Of a stretch of 64,000 nucleotides of DNA, positions 53,036 through 64,000 are shown piece after piece. Source of the stretch: Branchiostoma floridae (Eukaryota; Chordata; Leptocardii; Amphioxiformes; Branchiostomatidae). Numbering within the stretch: position 1 is the first letter of the stretch; each line of letters opens with the position of its first letter. The translations under genes were made by a program, and so were the position numbers. The notes under the pieces are model-generated. The model was not told the DNA's origin and made no database searches. It was given only the letters and a program-made list of their open reading frames with translations. The stretch lies in assembly GCF_000003815.2 (NCBI RefSeq), contig NC_049987.1, forward strand, positions 531,473-595,472, given 5' to 3'.

Positions 53036-53272
53036 ATGAGATTAAAATGTTATATGAGCCATAGCTGTTCATTTTTGTATATTAAGTTTTGCTTCTTACA
53101 ATATGTAATGATATGCCTTGACAGGGCGGTTTTGGAATTCAACAAAGTAGAATTTGATATGGTAAATAATTCAGAATTAAAAGAAATGTTTACCGATGTT
53201 TCTGACAACGATTTTCTTCCTCTGATAAACAATGGTATTCTTCGACATGTAACTAATTCTTTTGGATTCTGA
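53036..53272 (+). CDS. Unidentified small ORF, 78 codons
   Basis: It includes LDRAVLEFNKVEFDMVNNSE and NNGILRHVTNSFGF. Plausible composition but no family recognised, no Kozak-like support and no splice context. It follows the minisatellite directly. Confidence 0.25.
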   Translation: MRLKCYMSHSCSFLYIKFCFLQYVMICLDRAVLEFNKVEFDMVNNSELKEMFTDVSDNDFLPLINNGILRHVTNSFGF

Positions 53273-54955
53273 TTTGAAGACGACCACGTTAACGATAAAG
53301 AAATGACACAGAGATAGGGATTTCCGTACACTGGGCACGGGAGACTTTGAACGTATACTAACTGCGACGTCATAATGCTATGTCACTCGGTCTGTTGCTC
53401 TCCTGAATTGCCTTAGAAATAAATCTCTCGTCTTTATATTCTGTCTTACATGACAGACAGTTACACAGCTGTCCGCTCACATCACACAACATTGTTACTA
53501 GTACTTTATCTCGGTCTGTTGCAGTTCACATTATCAAATTTAACGAATTACCGGAAACCGTCTGAGAATAATAATCATGGCACAATATAGACTAATACAT
53601 GCCGGTACATACAGCAACCATTGCGTTGTATCTAGCTTGTTGCAAGTGACGGACTGAAATGCAACATCAGCTTGCATACATAATATTTGTAAGGTCCCGT
53701 TGATGTATTACTCCAAATTACGGCCCAAAAAAGTAAGCGGCTGCACGGAGGTGTTCTTTTAGCGATGAGAATTTTCCTTTTATCCAGCCCAACTGATCTC
53801 TAACGTTAGATTGGTGAAAGTTTCTTTCTACTTCAAGAAATTAGCAGGCAATGTTCGGTAGCTGCGGTCTGGGTCGGAGGCACACAGTTCTGAGTTGTGC
53901 AGTCCCCGTTGCGGTGTGTACTAACTTCATGCATGTTCTAATTGTCATATAAGACTGAATGTTTAGCTGTTGTCGTAAAGTTTTTACAAGATAAAACGTA
54001 AATGAGCGCAACAAATAATAAATAGAATAAACATATTTCAATTGCGTTCATTTTGTACGCGCCCATGTGAAACACGTATTTTTGCATGCCATTACTCCCA
54101 ATGCAGTTAAAAACTCATCAATGAGACCTTACTTGCGTCTGTATGGGATTTCCACCATTCGTAAATCCGCACATGGTTTGATTTGGACCGTCGTCGTCTG
54201 AGTCAATTACATTACTTGTATATTCTTTGATACACATAATAGACTAGACAATACGTATTTGTGTCTGTAAAGTCAAATACTAGTAATGCAGACAATACGT
54301 GTACATCAGTCCATAAACTGGCGTCAGTATTTCCATAGTTGTAGCAGCGCAATCTTGGCTGTACGCGGCTCTGCTCCGGTCTGGCATTTTCCTCTCATGG
54401 CCTTGCTCCTTAGGGCGACGTTGTTCCAGATTTTGCATGGCTCCCAGCCTTGGTCCCGCCAGTTGTTGCAATTTGCATACGGGCGTCCTTCCCCACAGTG
54501 ATACAGCTAGTCTTCCAGCGCAAGCCATCAGCGACGTCCGTTGCGGCGGGAGGAGTCGGTCTTGCCCGTGTTTATCTCTCTTGGCCGACCTGTGCAGAGA
54601 TTGAGAGAGAACATGCACACGTATATCAACTTGAACGCTCTAGCCGATTGAAATATCCAAGCTATTTCAAAATGATACTTCGCTTTTGAATAAGAATAAG
54701 AATTATAAGAAATAGAGAAAGAATAATAAGAAATGTAATAATATATCCCTTTAGAAGGAATCAAATTGAATACATATCTGTTTTGAAAATGAGATATATC
54801 ATTACAGTTTAGCAGTTCCGTAGCCCTATTGTGTTCTACTGTTACACACAATGTCCGAAATCTGGGACGGAATCCTCGGGAGACAACCCAAACGACGTTG
54901 TTTTCCGGACACTGCATACCACAAGATATATCCCATTTTTAAAACAAATATATAT
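53273..54955. other. Unassigned region
   Basis: No element or gene I can support. Short frames on both strands overlap one another at 54280-54690 without motifs. Confidence 0.4.
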
Positions 54956-54960
54956 ATATA

Positions 54961-55113
54961 TACTGACAAAAAGAACAGGTCAAGTGCATTTACGTACAAA
55001 TTAAAAAAAGTACGAAGCTAACAATTTGATAATCTTTACTGACAAAAAGAACAGGTCAAGTGCATTTACGTACAAATTAAAAAAAAGTACGAAGCTAACA
55101 ATTTGATAATCTT
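54961..55113. repeat. Tandem 76-bp duplication beside a gap
   Basis: TACTGACAAAAAGAACAGGT to GATAATCTT is present twice in direct succession, differing by a single A. It lies 16 bp from the N run, so it may be an assembly overlap rather than a biological repeat. Confidence 0.8.
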
Positions 55114-55129
55114 TGATAAACTACTAATT

Positions 55130-55344
55130 NNNNNNNNNNNNNNNNNNNNNNNNNNNNNNNNNNNNNNNNNNNNNNNNNNNNNNNNNNNNNNNNNNNNNNN
55201 NNNNNNNNNNNNNNNNNNNNNNNNNNNNNNNNNNNNNNNNNNNNNNNNNNNNNNNNNNNNNNNNNNNNNNNNNNNNNNNNNNNNNNNNNNNNNNNNNNNN
55301 NNNNNNNNNNNNNNNNNNNNNNNNNNNNNNNNNNNNNNNNNNNN
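55130..55344. other. Assembly gap (N)
   Basis: 215 Ns. Confidence 0.99.
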
Positions 55345-55544
55345 CTTGGCTTGGCCTTTCATCTGCATTACGCAATATGAACACTAGGCAGTGAATGTCA
55401 TTGCTCAGCAACCATGGGTTATTCCATAGTGGAGACGAGGGAAAGGGACGATATTCGATAAACGATATTCAAATCCCTGTCGAAATCATCGAAACTGGAC
55501 CGGACTCTTATTTTCCGACTTTCCCGACAAAAACGGCAGACGTG

Positions 55545-56125
55545 AGGTCAGGGCTGTAGGATTTGTTGAAACCAGGAGTAGGATGATCATGAAAAAAAGG
55601 GACGACGAAGAGCGGAGATGAGATGAAGCGACAGGTGGTTGACAAGTCACGCCTGGCCGAGGAACTGGTCGCTTTGAACAAACCGCCGACCTAATAGCTA
55701 ACCAGAGGAAGCCACAGAACAACTCCAGGACCAACATCGTGCCAGCGAAAATATGAAGGTGGGTTTCACCCAGATCATTATTACCGATTTGGAACTACTG
55801 TTGATTGTTTACCCACAGATGTTCTGTTCGCGAAAATATCGTGTTGAGGCTTATCCGCAAAGAACGTTGGAGAAGCAAAATTTATTCTTGATTTCTACGG
55901 AAACCTAACTGTTCCATACAAAAGTGCTTCGTTAGGCTTTCAAAACATTGAAATGTCTCTCAAGAATATTCCTGCATGTTTGAATGACCAGTTCCTCGGC
56001 CAGGCGTGACTTGTCAACCACCTGTCGCTTCATCTCATCTCCGCTCTTAGTCGACCCTCTTTTCATGATCATCCTACTCCTGGTTTCAACCCATCCTACA
56101 TAGCAGCCCTGACCTCACGTCTGCC
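55545..56125. repeat. Inverted repeat, arms ~126-138 bp
   Basis: 55545-55670 and 55988-56125 are near-exact reverse complements (GGCAGACGTGAGGTCAGGGC ... GGCCGAGGAACTG), 317 bp apart. The right arm has a few substitutions and a short insertion. A third, diverged version in the right-arm orientation lies at 57945-58140, and its flank GTGAAACCCACCTTCATG matches, inverted, the segment right after the left arm (55753-55772). Probably an element end duplicated in inverted order. Confidence 0.75.
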
Positions 56126-56129
56126 AATC

Positions 56130-57940
56130 TGACAAGAAAAAAAATAAAAGAATCACACAAGACATATTCTCCAAACATTCCATCATTCACGTGATTGCGC
56201 GATTTTGTGTAACATACTATATTAGTTTCCCTGTACAGGGTATTGCACGCGAATGATACTAATGTATTACGAATTACGTTACCTCGTGAGGCTTACTTCA
56301 ACACTTAGAGTTGGATTCAACTATCTTAAGTTAGCTAGTTCTGCATCAAAGTATTAATTTTATGTTGTTTGGAAGTGACGACGAACATTTTTTAGAGGCA
56401 GTGAATTTCTTACTTTTAAGGTTTGGGCGAAATATTATTGGCCGAATTTTCAGCATGTGCAGCATGGAAGGCGTGACAAGTGGGACTGAGGGTATTCTCC
56501 CCGGGAACAGTTTGAACTATTGACCCCTTGAAACACTATTTCCTGCATTGTGGTGAGAAAATTCGGCTAGCAGACAAAGCTACGCATGATAACATGAGTG
56601 AAAAAATACACATGTGCACAGGCGTTATAGTAATACGTTTTTGAGGGTATTCTAGTGCGTTGACATGTGATATGACAGGGCAGCGTAACTGTAAATACTA
56701 ACAAATTTCACGTAACTCTACTGTACAGTGTGGCATGCAAGTTGATTGTTTATAAACTACACTAGCTGACCTGAGCTGTTCACACGCCCTTAATGTCACT
56801 GTTATTAACCTTCCCTGTGATGTGAGAAACATAATCCCGATGCAGCTGTGCGGCTAACTGACAGGTGGGTGACGACTTAGTGACCCGTAGTAAGCTGCGA
56901 AGTGATTCTCTGTAATTGAAACTACCAACTGCGCTCTTCTGACAACTCAAACATTTTAAGGGACAGTTCGTTATATTATTTACATTCCATTTTCTTTGCT
57001 ATGAGAGGGAAACGATTGTGGTCACACACTAACCCTTTACATACACGTATCAGAACACTTGCGATAATTAGACCTGACCAGAACGTCAAATTAACGCGTT
57101 AACGGTGAATCACGGTGAGTCACGGACACGTTCGATCAGAACTCTTGGTGTACTGGAAACGTTTAAACATTTTTTGTGTACATTATCATTTTTAACGAGC
57201 CAGTCTTTTAACTTGCATCTGCTACCTTTTTATCTACTGGTTAAAACCCCGATGATCCGTTAATGAATGAATCTTACATACTTAGAAATTACTAGCTGTA
57301 TAAAACTAGTATAGGCCTTTCCTTTTCGACGGTTGTCATACAAGCACACCAGGTACCTTCAATGGTCAGAAAATGAACACTTTCCTTGCCGCGTGTAATT
57401 TTCACCACGTTTGAAGTCATTTGAACAAGTATTTATTGCATGCAATTCTGAGTATATTTGTCTAGAACCCTAGGCCCAACCATATTTTGATCGCAGCTAC
57501 CGATAGTGCACAGATGGAATGTGACTGCCGATGCTAACTCGTGCAAGTGTGTCTGATGTTTGAAAAAGACGTAATTTGAGAAAGTAAATCGTTGTTTTGA
57601 ATAGCAAAATTACGGGTAAATAGTGACGCTACCAACAAAGTTATATATATATATATGCCCTGTGACCCCATTGTGTTTTATGTTTTTAAAAAGTTGGCAA
57701 AGAATGTCAGACCTGCCTTTATAGGGATTTTCGACGAATGGAATCATGACGTTCACCATGTGGAGCGGACAAAATGTGGCAATAAAAGCGGTACCTAAAA
57801 TACAACGAGAAAAACTTTAAAATTTACCGAAGCGTCTGCCTCAGGGTTTCTACGATTGTTCACTACGTGGGGCGTGCAGAATATGGTATTGGAAGCAGGT
57901 CTTAAAATTTGCATTAAGCTAACAATGATACGGGTGAAAC
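56130..57940. other. Unassigned region
   Basis: No gene or recognisable element in 1.8 kb. One TATATATATATAT run at about 57643. Confidence 0.45.
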
Positions 57941-57944
57941 CCAC

Positions 57945-58140
57945 CTTCATGCTTTCCTTGGGGTGGCGTCAGCTCTGGAGTTGGGGAATTGTGTAGAGGC
58001 TGTTGGAACTATGGCTTCCTGGCTACGTCGGCGACCGGTTCCTCGGACTTGCCTTGTCGACCACCGGTAGCTTAATCTGATCTCCGCTCCTCGTCGTCCC
58101 ATCATCCTGCACCTGGTTTTAACCCACCTGCAGCCCCAAC
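57945..58140. repeat. Third copy of the 55.5/56.0 kb arm
   Basis: Blocks CCGGTTCCTCGGAC, TTGTCGACCACC, TGATCTCCGCTC, CATCATCCT and CACCTGGTTTTAACCCACC follow the order of 55988-56125. About 20-25% different by eye. Confidence 0.6.
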
Positions 58141-59400
58141 CTTGAGTCTGCTGAGTTGACATGTACAAAAAAAAGGAATTGCACCAAACTTGAAAGCGTG
58201 AACATATTCTCGAAACATAGAAAAACACCATAGTTCTAACACAATCTGATCTGTATATTGCACAACCCCACGCAAACTCGACGTGAAACATCTGGAATGT
58301 GGATATGGTTACACTGCGTCCCAGATTACGGACAACGTCCCAGATTACGGACAAGAAACAATAGCCCCTTCAGATTAGTGCTTGATGGCCGGAGTGCGTG
58401 AGAGATGTCGAACCCACAAATTTAAAAAAAAATTAAACAGCCCAAAAGAAGAGAAATTACGAATGTTGCATCGGCATGATGGCCACCATAATGAAAACGT
58501 ACCTATTAACGTTGATCATACCCATACATACCTTAAGTTTTTTTTACAAGGGAATTGGAGTTTGCTCGTTTTTTGTTCTTGTTATCATTTGTAACGTACT
58601 TTTCGTTCCCCTCAAACTGTCCGACTGGGTCCTTTTATGGACATATGCCGCCGGCGTTAGTCGAACACAGTCACATTAAAAAAAACACCTACCTCGTTTT
58701 CTGCCCAAATTTTTAGAAGTACTGTCCTTGCCTGTTTACTTCCGGCACAAAACATATTGTGGTGATCCGACGAGCGGCAACACGTCTCTAGACTCTATGA
58801 AAAAGTCTAGGAGCTACAGCGGACTCCTCAGCGGTACAATTCCCAAAATAAAAGTGGAAGAACTCCCAGAGACTGGTAGCCTGGATGCTACCCTGATCTC
58901 TATAAATTTCATCGCGCGGAGACTCTAACTCAGGGGTTCCCAGGTCTGTTGTAGAGTTTTCTTCGGGCAGGTCCCCCCCTGGAACCGAGGAGTTGGTCTG
59001 TGTTATTCTGTAACTGTTTGAGTCCCGCCTACACACAGAAATTTGGCTAGTATATGCAAATTTCTCGGCCATGATTCGGTAAAAACGATGTAAATACAAT
59101 TAATATTAATGACTATGCAAAATTTTATTAGTCAAGGCGGAAAACTACAGTGACCGGTTGAATGACACATTACGTGCCTAAGATGTTATTGCAAGATTAC
59201 TTCGCCTGAACGCAGTCCTCAGCGTGACGACCCCGGGGTCAACTCTGGGGTTCATGCACCGGTCACGCACATGTCCCGTCAATCAAGCACCCCAAGGCAG
59301 GTGTAGCCTATGACACACTAGGAAAAGAGGCATAAATCGATAGCATATCTCTTTCTCATATGTTGAATAGACCAATCACCCTTTATCAAAAGATACGATT
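58141..59400. other. Unassigned region
   Basis: No gene supported. A minus-strand frame at 59099-58788 (103 codons) has mixed composition and no motif. Confidence 0.4.
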
Positions 59401-59404
59401 GAAA

Positions 59405-61085
59405 ACAACAATAAAAAGATTTTTAAAAATAAGTCGAAAGTTTTTTATAGTAAAATAATTTTAAAGAATAAGTCGAAACCAAGTAAAAAGATTTTTAAAA
59501 ATAAGTCGAAACCAAGTAAAAAGAATTTTAAAAAATAAGTCGAAACCAAGTAAAAAGATTTTTAACTGCGTAAATCATGTAAGATTTTTTATAGTAAAAA
59601 GANNNNNNNNNNNNNNNNNNNNNNNNNNNNNNNNNNNNNNNNNNNNNNNNNNNNNNNNNNNNNNNNNNNNNNNNNNNNNNNNNNNNNNNNNNNNNNNNNN
59701 NNNNNNNNNNNNNNNNNNNNNNNNNNNNNNNNNNNNNNNNNNNNNNNNNNNNNNNNNNNNNNNNNNNNNNNNNNNNNNNNNNNNNNNNNNNNNNNNNNNN
59801 NNNNNNNNNNNNNNNNNNNNNNNNNNNNNNNNNNNNNNNNNNNNNNNNNNNNNNNNNNNNNNNNNNNNNNNNNNNNNNNNNNNNNNNNNNNNNNNNNNNN
59901 NNNNNNNNNNNNNNNNNNNNNNNNNNNNNNNNNNNNNNNNNNNNNNNNNNNNNNNNNNNNNNNNNNNNNNNNNNNNNNNNNNTTTAAAAAATGAGTCGAA
60001 ACCAGGTAAAAACATTTTTAAAATAAATCGGAACCAAGTAAAAAGATTTCTAAAAATAAGTCGAAAGTTTTTTTTATGGTAAAAAGATCTTTAAAAATAA
60101 GTCAAAAGTTTTTTATAGTAAAAAGATTTTTAAAAATAAGTCAAAACCAAGAAAAAAGATTTTTAAAAATAAGTCGAAAGTTTTTTTTTGTAAAAAGATT
60201 TTAAAAAATAAGTCGAAACCAAGTAAAAAGATTTAAAAAAATATGTCAAAGCCAATTAAAAATATTTTAGAAAATTAGTCGAAACCAAGTAAAAAGATTT
60301 AAAAAAATAAGTCGAAAGTTTTTTTATAGTGAAAAGATTTTAAAAAATAAGTCGAAACCAAGTAAAAAGATTTGTAAAAATAAGTCGAAACCAAGTTAAA
60401 AGATTTTTTTAAAAATATGTCGAAACCAAGTAAAAAGATTTAAAAAAATAAGTCGAAACCAAGTAAAAATATTTTAGAAAATTAGTCGAAACCAAGTACA
60501 TGTAAAAAGATTTTGAAAAATAAGTCGAAAGTTAGTAAAAAGATTTTAGATAATGAGTCGAAACCAAGTAAAAAGATTTTTAAAAATAAGTCAAAAGTTT
60601 TTATAGTAAAAAGATTTAAAAAAATAAGTCGAAAGTTTTTTTATAGTAAAAAGATTTTTTAAAATAAGTCAAAACCAATTAGTAAGTAAAAACATTTTTA
60701 AAAATAAGTCGAAACCAAGTAAAAACATTTTTTAAAATAAGTCGAAACCAAGTAAAAACATTTTTAAAAATAAGTCGAATTTTTTATAGTAAAAAGATTT
60801 TCGAAAATAAATCGGAACCAAGTAAAAAGATTTCTAAAAATAAGTCGAAAGTTTTTTTATGGTAAAAAGATCTTTAAAAATAAGTCAAAAGTTTTTTATA
60901 GTAAAAAGATTTTTAAAAATAAGTCGAAACCAAGTAAAAAGATTTTTAAAAATAAGTCGAAAGTTGTTTTTTTGTAAAAAGATTTTAAAAAATAAGTCGA
61001 AACCAAGTAAAAAGATTTTAAAAAATATGTCAAAGCCAATTAAAAATATTTTAGAAAATTAGTCGAAACCAAGTAAAATGATTTT
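59405..61085. repeat. AT-rich minisatellite, unit ~33 bp, with higher-order structure
   Basis: The monomer is AAGTCGAAACCAAGTAAAAA plus GATTTTTAAAAAT; a variant replaces AACCAAG with AGTTTTTTATAG. Variants follow a fixed order: the series at about 60010-60308 reappears at 60795-61082, and the series 60309-60790 reappears at 62755-63245, giving a higher-order period near 785 bp. Frames over it are meaningless. Confidence 0.9.
59603..59982. other. Assembly gap (N) inside the minisatellite
   Basis: 380 Ns with minisatellite on both sides, so array length is unknown. Confidence 0.99.
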
Positions 61086-61112
61086 AAACAAGAAATCTTT
61101 TTAAAAAAGCTG

Positions 61113-62752
61113 TGCCTTGCCGCGTGGTAGGAATATCGTCAGGAAAAGGTAGGTCGGCACTTCAAGCCCGGCAAGGCAAAATGCTGTGCCTTGGCGTGCA
61201 GTAAGGATAATTTGCTTGTCTGCTAAATACGTATTATTAAAATTTTGACACTAGAAACCACGAAAATGAGAAAATCTTACGATTATATTTGAAAGGCAAC
61301 ACTCTGAAAATACAAATGGCATTCTGTGCCCATCATCAACCCAAAATACGATCTTTTTCACGTGTTTACGGTATAGGCCGCATGTAGCCAGTCACAAGTA
61401 TGCAAATGAGCTAATATAAAGTATAAATATCACAAGTGAAGCGAAGTTATAGTTGTTGTTTTACTTTCATTATTTTGAAAGAACTTTGTAGCGTCATAGC
61501 GAGATCAACCGATATGTTTGGATGACATAGCGGCGCGGAAATATATGCTTCGACGGCGTGAATTTTGAGCAAAAATACCGCAGAATTATGGTTAGAAAAC
61601 CCAAGGAGCTTTTATCCTTGGAAAACCCCACATTTTATTATTTCAGGGGTCCCTGGTCCAATTTAAAAGAAATAATAAGTGTACCGTCCAAAATAAGAAC
61701 GTAGCGGGTGGATTCTGCGGCTGAAAAAAATAAACGTAACTGTTACCTAAACATGCACTCTTGAAAATGCAGACCAAAAAGTCCCAAAGGTGGGTTTTCA
61801 TGGTTCTGGTCGCATGACGAAAATATTCTTATCTCAAATGGATGTTATAAAAAGGTAAAAGGACAATTGAAAAAAAAAAACTTTCCCTAGGCGGGTTCGA
61901 ACCGGGGTCGGCAGTGTGGCGACTAATCACGCTAACCACTACGCCATGCTAACATTCACAGTACCAAGTTGTATTAACAGGTATCCAAATCTAAGGCATA
62001 ACTTGAATACGTCCGTTCATTCCAAGATTCAAAGATTCTAATGTCTAATCCTCCGAAAAATGTCTAAACAACTGTTACATATGTGAAAAGTTTGTAATGA
62101 GACGAGAGCCTGGCAAAATAATGTCGGGAAAGGCATGTTACAAGCTCTGATTGGCTGGCTGGAATCTCGGTGTGTCAATAGCCTGTTTAGGCTATAGGCA
62201 CACTCAGTGTGTCAATAGCCACAGCGATATAACAAAATGATCCTAAATATTATCTATTGCGACTTCTCGTGTGACGTTTTGAGCTGGCGCTCTCCTAAAC
62301 TCACGTTAGCGTTTTGCTGCGGTCTCGGAAGGCCTCTCCAACGTTTTGATGACGTCATGGCTACTTATATATTCACATACAATTTATTAGCCTGATTTGG
62401 AAATTGTTTCATCTTTATGAATAGCTAATGCAATTCTTGTTGCGAGATAATGCACTTGATTTTATGTCACTCCAAATGAATTTGGAATTTTACCATACAA
62501 ACGCTTCATTTATTCAATGTAACCAAATATTAAATGCTTTTAGAACCGACCGCAAACAGAAACAAATACGTAAAATGGACGGTTTAAAATTCAACAGGGA
62601 TGTACCATTGTCTGCCTGAGCCGTCAAACTTGTCCATGAGAAAGGCGATTTGGAAGGGCCTTTGAAAGGGTCTTTGGAAGAGCAAGGTTAACAGGTCCGT
62701 CCGTCCGTCCAAGGAAGAAAGCTGGCGTAAAGCCTTGCCTGGCGGCAAGGCA
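61113..62752. mobile_element. 1.64-kb insert with TGCCTTGCCGC inverted ends
   Basis: TGCCTTGCCGC (61113-61123) and GCGGCAAGGCA (62742-62752) are perfect 11-bp inverted repeats placed exactly where the minisatellite stops and resumes. Related CAAGGCAAAATGCTGTGCC lies at about 61181. The interior is unique, contains a tRNA-like sequence and a TGACGTCA site (62350-62357), and encodes no recognised transposase. It splits the array at a higher-order boundary. Non-autonomous DNA transposon is my best guess. Confidence 0.6.
61885..61953 (-). tRNA. tRNA-like sequence (pseudo-tRNA or SINE head)
   Basis: On the minus strand, TGGCGTAGTGG (61946-61936) fits the internal A box and GGTTCGAACC (61903-61894) the B box of RNA polymerase III promoters, with spacing right for a tRNA. 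The T stem pairs at only three of five positions and no acceptor stem closes, so it is not a working tRNA gene. A tRNA-derived SINE head or old pseudogene fits better. Confidence 0.5.
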
Positions 62753-62754
62753 AA

Positions 62755-63375
62755 AATAAGTCGAAAGTTTTTTTTTTATAGTGAAAAGATCTTAAAAAAA
62801 TAAGTCGAAACCAAGTAAAAAGATTTGTAAAAATAAGTCGAAACCAAGTTAAAAGATTTTTTTAAAAATATGTCGAAACCAAGTAAAAAGATTTAAAAAA
62901 ATAAGTCGAAACCAAGTAAAAATATTTTAGAAAATTAGTCGAAACCAAGTAAAAAGATTTTGAAAAATAAGTCGAATGTTAGTAAAAAGATTTTAGATAA
63001 TGAGTCGAAACCAAGTAAAAAGATTTTTAAAAATAAGTCAAAAGTTTTTATAGTAAAAAGATTTAAAAAAATAAGTCGAAAGTTTTTTTATAGTAAAAAG
63101 ATTTTTAAAAATAAGTCGAAACCAATTAGTAAGTAAAAACATTTTTAAAAATAAGTCGAAACCAAGTAAAAACATTTTTTAAAATAAGTCGAAACCAAGT
63201 AAAAACATTTTTAAAAATAAGTCAAATTTTTTTATAGTAAAAAGATTTTAGAAAATAAGTCGAAACCAAGTAAAAAGATTTTAAAAAATAAGTCGAAAGT
63301 GTTTTTATAGTAAAAAGATTTTAAAAAGTAAGTCGAAACCAAGTAAAAAGATTTTTTAAAAATAAGTAGAAAACA
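62755..63375. repeat. AT-rich minisatellite, second block
   Basis: Continues the same ~33-bp monomer. Its variant order (for example GATTTGTAAAAAT, then AAGTTAAAAG, then AATATTTTAGAAAATTAG, then GATTTTAGATAATGAG) repeats that of 60309-60790, showing that both blocks belong to one array. Confidence 0.85.
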
Positions 63376-64000
63376 TCCTGCATGAGTAACTTTGATATAA
63401 AACGGCATCCCCTAATCTTGTTCCCCTGTTTTGGATAACACAGATACATGTATATGTATACAAAGTTTAAATCAAGCTGACTTCTGCTGACAAGTGGGAG
63501 GAGATGATTTTTTCTCGATCTCGATCACTAACAGTTACTTGCCCTAATCCACACCGTGAGAAAGCCACCAGGTGCAATCCGAAGAAACAGTTGATTGACA
63601 TTTGAATGACAGGTCGTGACTTACTCGATATTGCCCGGATTAAGCTTTAGGTGCCCCCAGAGAGACCCGGCGCGGGTCTGGGGGCACGTAGGGGTTACTA
63701 TCTTTTCAACCGTGTAACGTAGGCATTTTTCATCCTACTACAACGAAACTTGGACACAACTTACAGAAGTATATGTACATAACAGCCATCAAGTTATATT
63801 TAAGGAAATAGATCTAGTCAAAGGTTTGAATGAAATTACGGCCATCACCAACAGTTACTTGACCTTTAGAAAAACGTTTTGAAATTGCATGATGCATATG
63901 AATGGAAAGATGTCATTCGAAACAAAGGAAGGTAAGAAGACTTTCGTTGGCTTTTCGTTGTCTTTGGGCTTGCTGGTATACTTAGGACTTTTGAAACAGC
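63376..64000. other. Unassigned region
   Basis: No gene or repeat recognised to the window end. A short hairpin-like GTGCCCCCAGAGAGACCC...GGGTCTGGGGGCAC lies near 63651-63686. Confidence 0.5.

Noticed and set aside
60859-61062. Lys/Ile-rich ORF in the minisatellite
   Set aside because: Produced by the AT-rich 33-bp repeat.
61885-61953. Functional tRNA gene
   Set aside because: A and B boxes fit, but the T stem and acceptor stem do not pair.
59405-63375. CRISPR-like array
   Set aside because: Units are contiguous with no unique spacers, in a eukaryotic context.

Overview
This window is eukaryotic, not bacterial. It has no operons, many short broken reading frames, GT/AG-bounded exon-like blocks, microsatellites, five runs of N that mark assembly gaps, and remnants of many metazoan transposon families. 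The mix of CR1-like, L1/Tx1-like and RNase H-bearing LINEs, a degenerate LINE 2A-like peptide, MULE, hAT, P-element-like and pogo-like transposases and piggyBac-like MITEs suggests a marine invertebrate. A lancelet-like deuterostome is plausible, but that is inferred from flavour alone. I find no intact host gene, rRNA or CRISPR array. The window reads as a transposon graveyard.

Layout. 0.65-2.75 kb: two inverted piggyBac-like MITE copies, one with a nested retro-tail. 2.9-4.9 kb: a local duplication, a LINE C-terminus and the 3' end of an L1/Tx1-like LINE. 6.3-7.2 kb: a second MITE family. 7.7-8.8 kb: a ~183-bp satellite and a hairpin cluster. 11.1-13.0 kb (minus): an L1/Tx1-like LINE. 13.8-15.95 kb (plus): a CR1-like LINE. 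Both LINEs lie between two oppositely oriented repeat clusters at 10.9 and 16.4 kb. 16.5-17.4 kb: a MULE-type transposase remnant.

17.56-20.3 kb holds an unclassified element with two zinc knuckles and an RT-like piece. A collinear, heavily interrupted second copy spans 36.0-44.1 kb. Parts of a linked module recur at 25.4-26.4 kb. 20.4-20.7 kb: two spliceable exons resembling P-element transposase. 23.0-23.3 kb: a 226-bp retro-insert with a perfect 15-bp target duplication. 27.7-29.4 kb: a complete TTAA-flanked MITE carrying a second MITE. 32.2-32.9 and 44.6-46.8 kb: exon-like pieces of a FLYWCH/MULE transposase. 34.1-36.1 kb: LINE pieces, one with the 2A-like motif. 42.26-42.60 kb: a palindromic element containing a hammerhead-ribozyme-like fold. 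47.1-51.8 kb: hAT, LINE and pogo-like remnants.

52.0-53.0 kb: minisatellites. 55.5-58.2 kb: inverted repeats. 59.4-63.4 kb: a large AT-rich ~33-bp minisatellite with higher-order structure, split by a 1.64-kb insert that has terminal inverted repeats and a tRNA-like sequence.

Nothing here works as a pathway. The biology is element on element: repeated insertion, decay and duplication, with short regulatory-like palindromes carried by the MITEs. The most unusual signals are the hammerhead-like fold, the collinear unclassified element, the palindromic motif sets in the MITEs and the split higher-order repeat.
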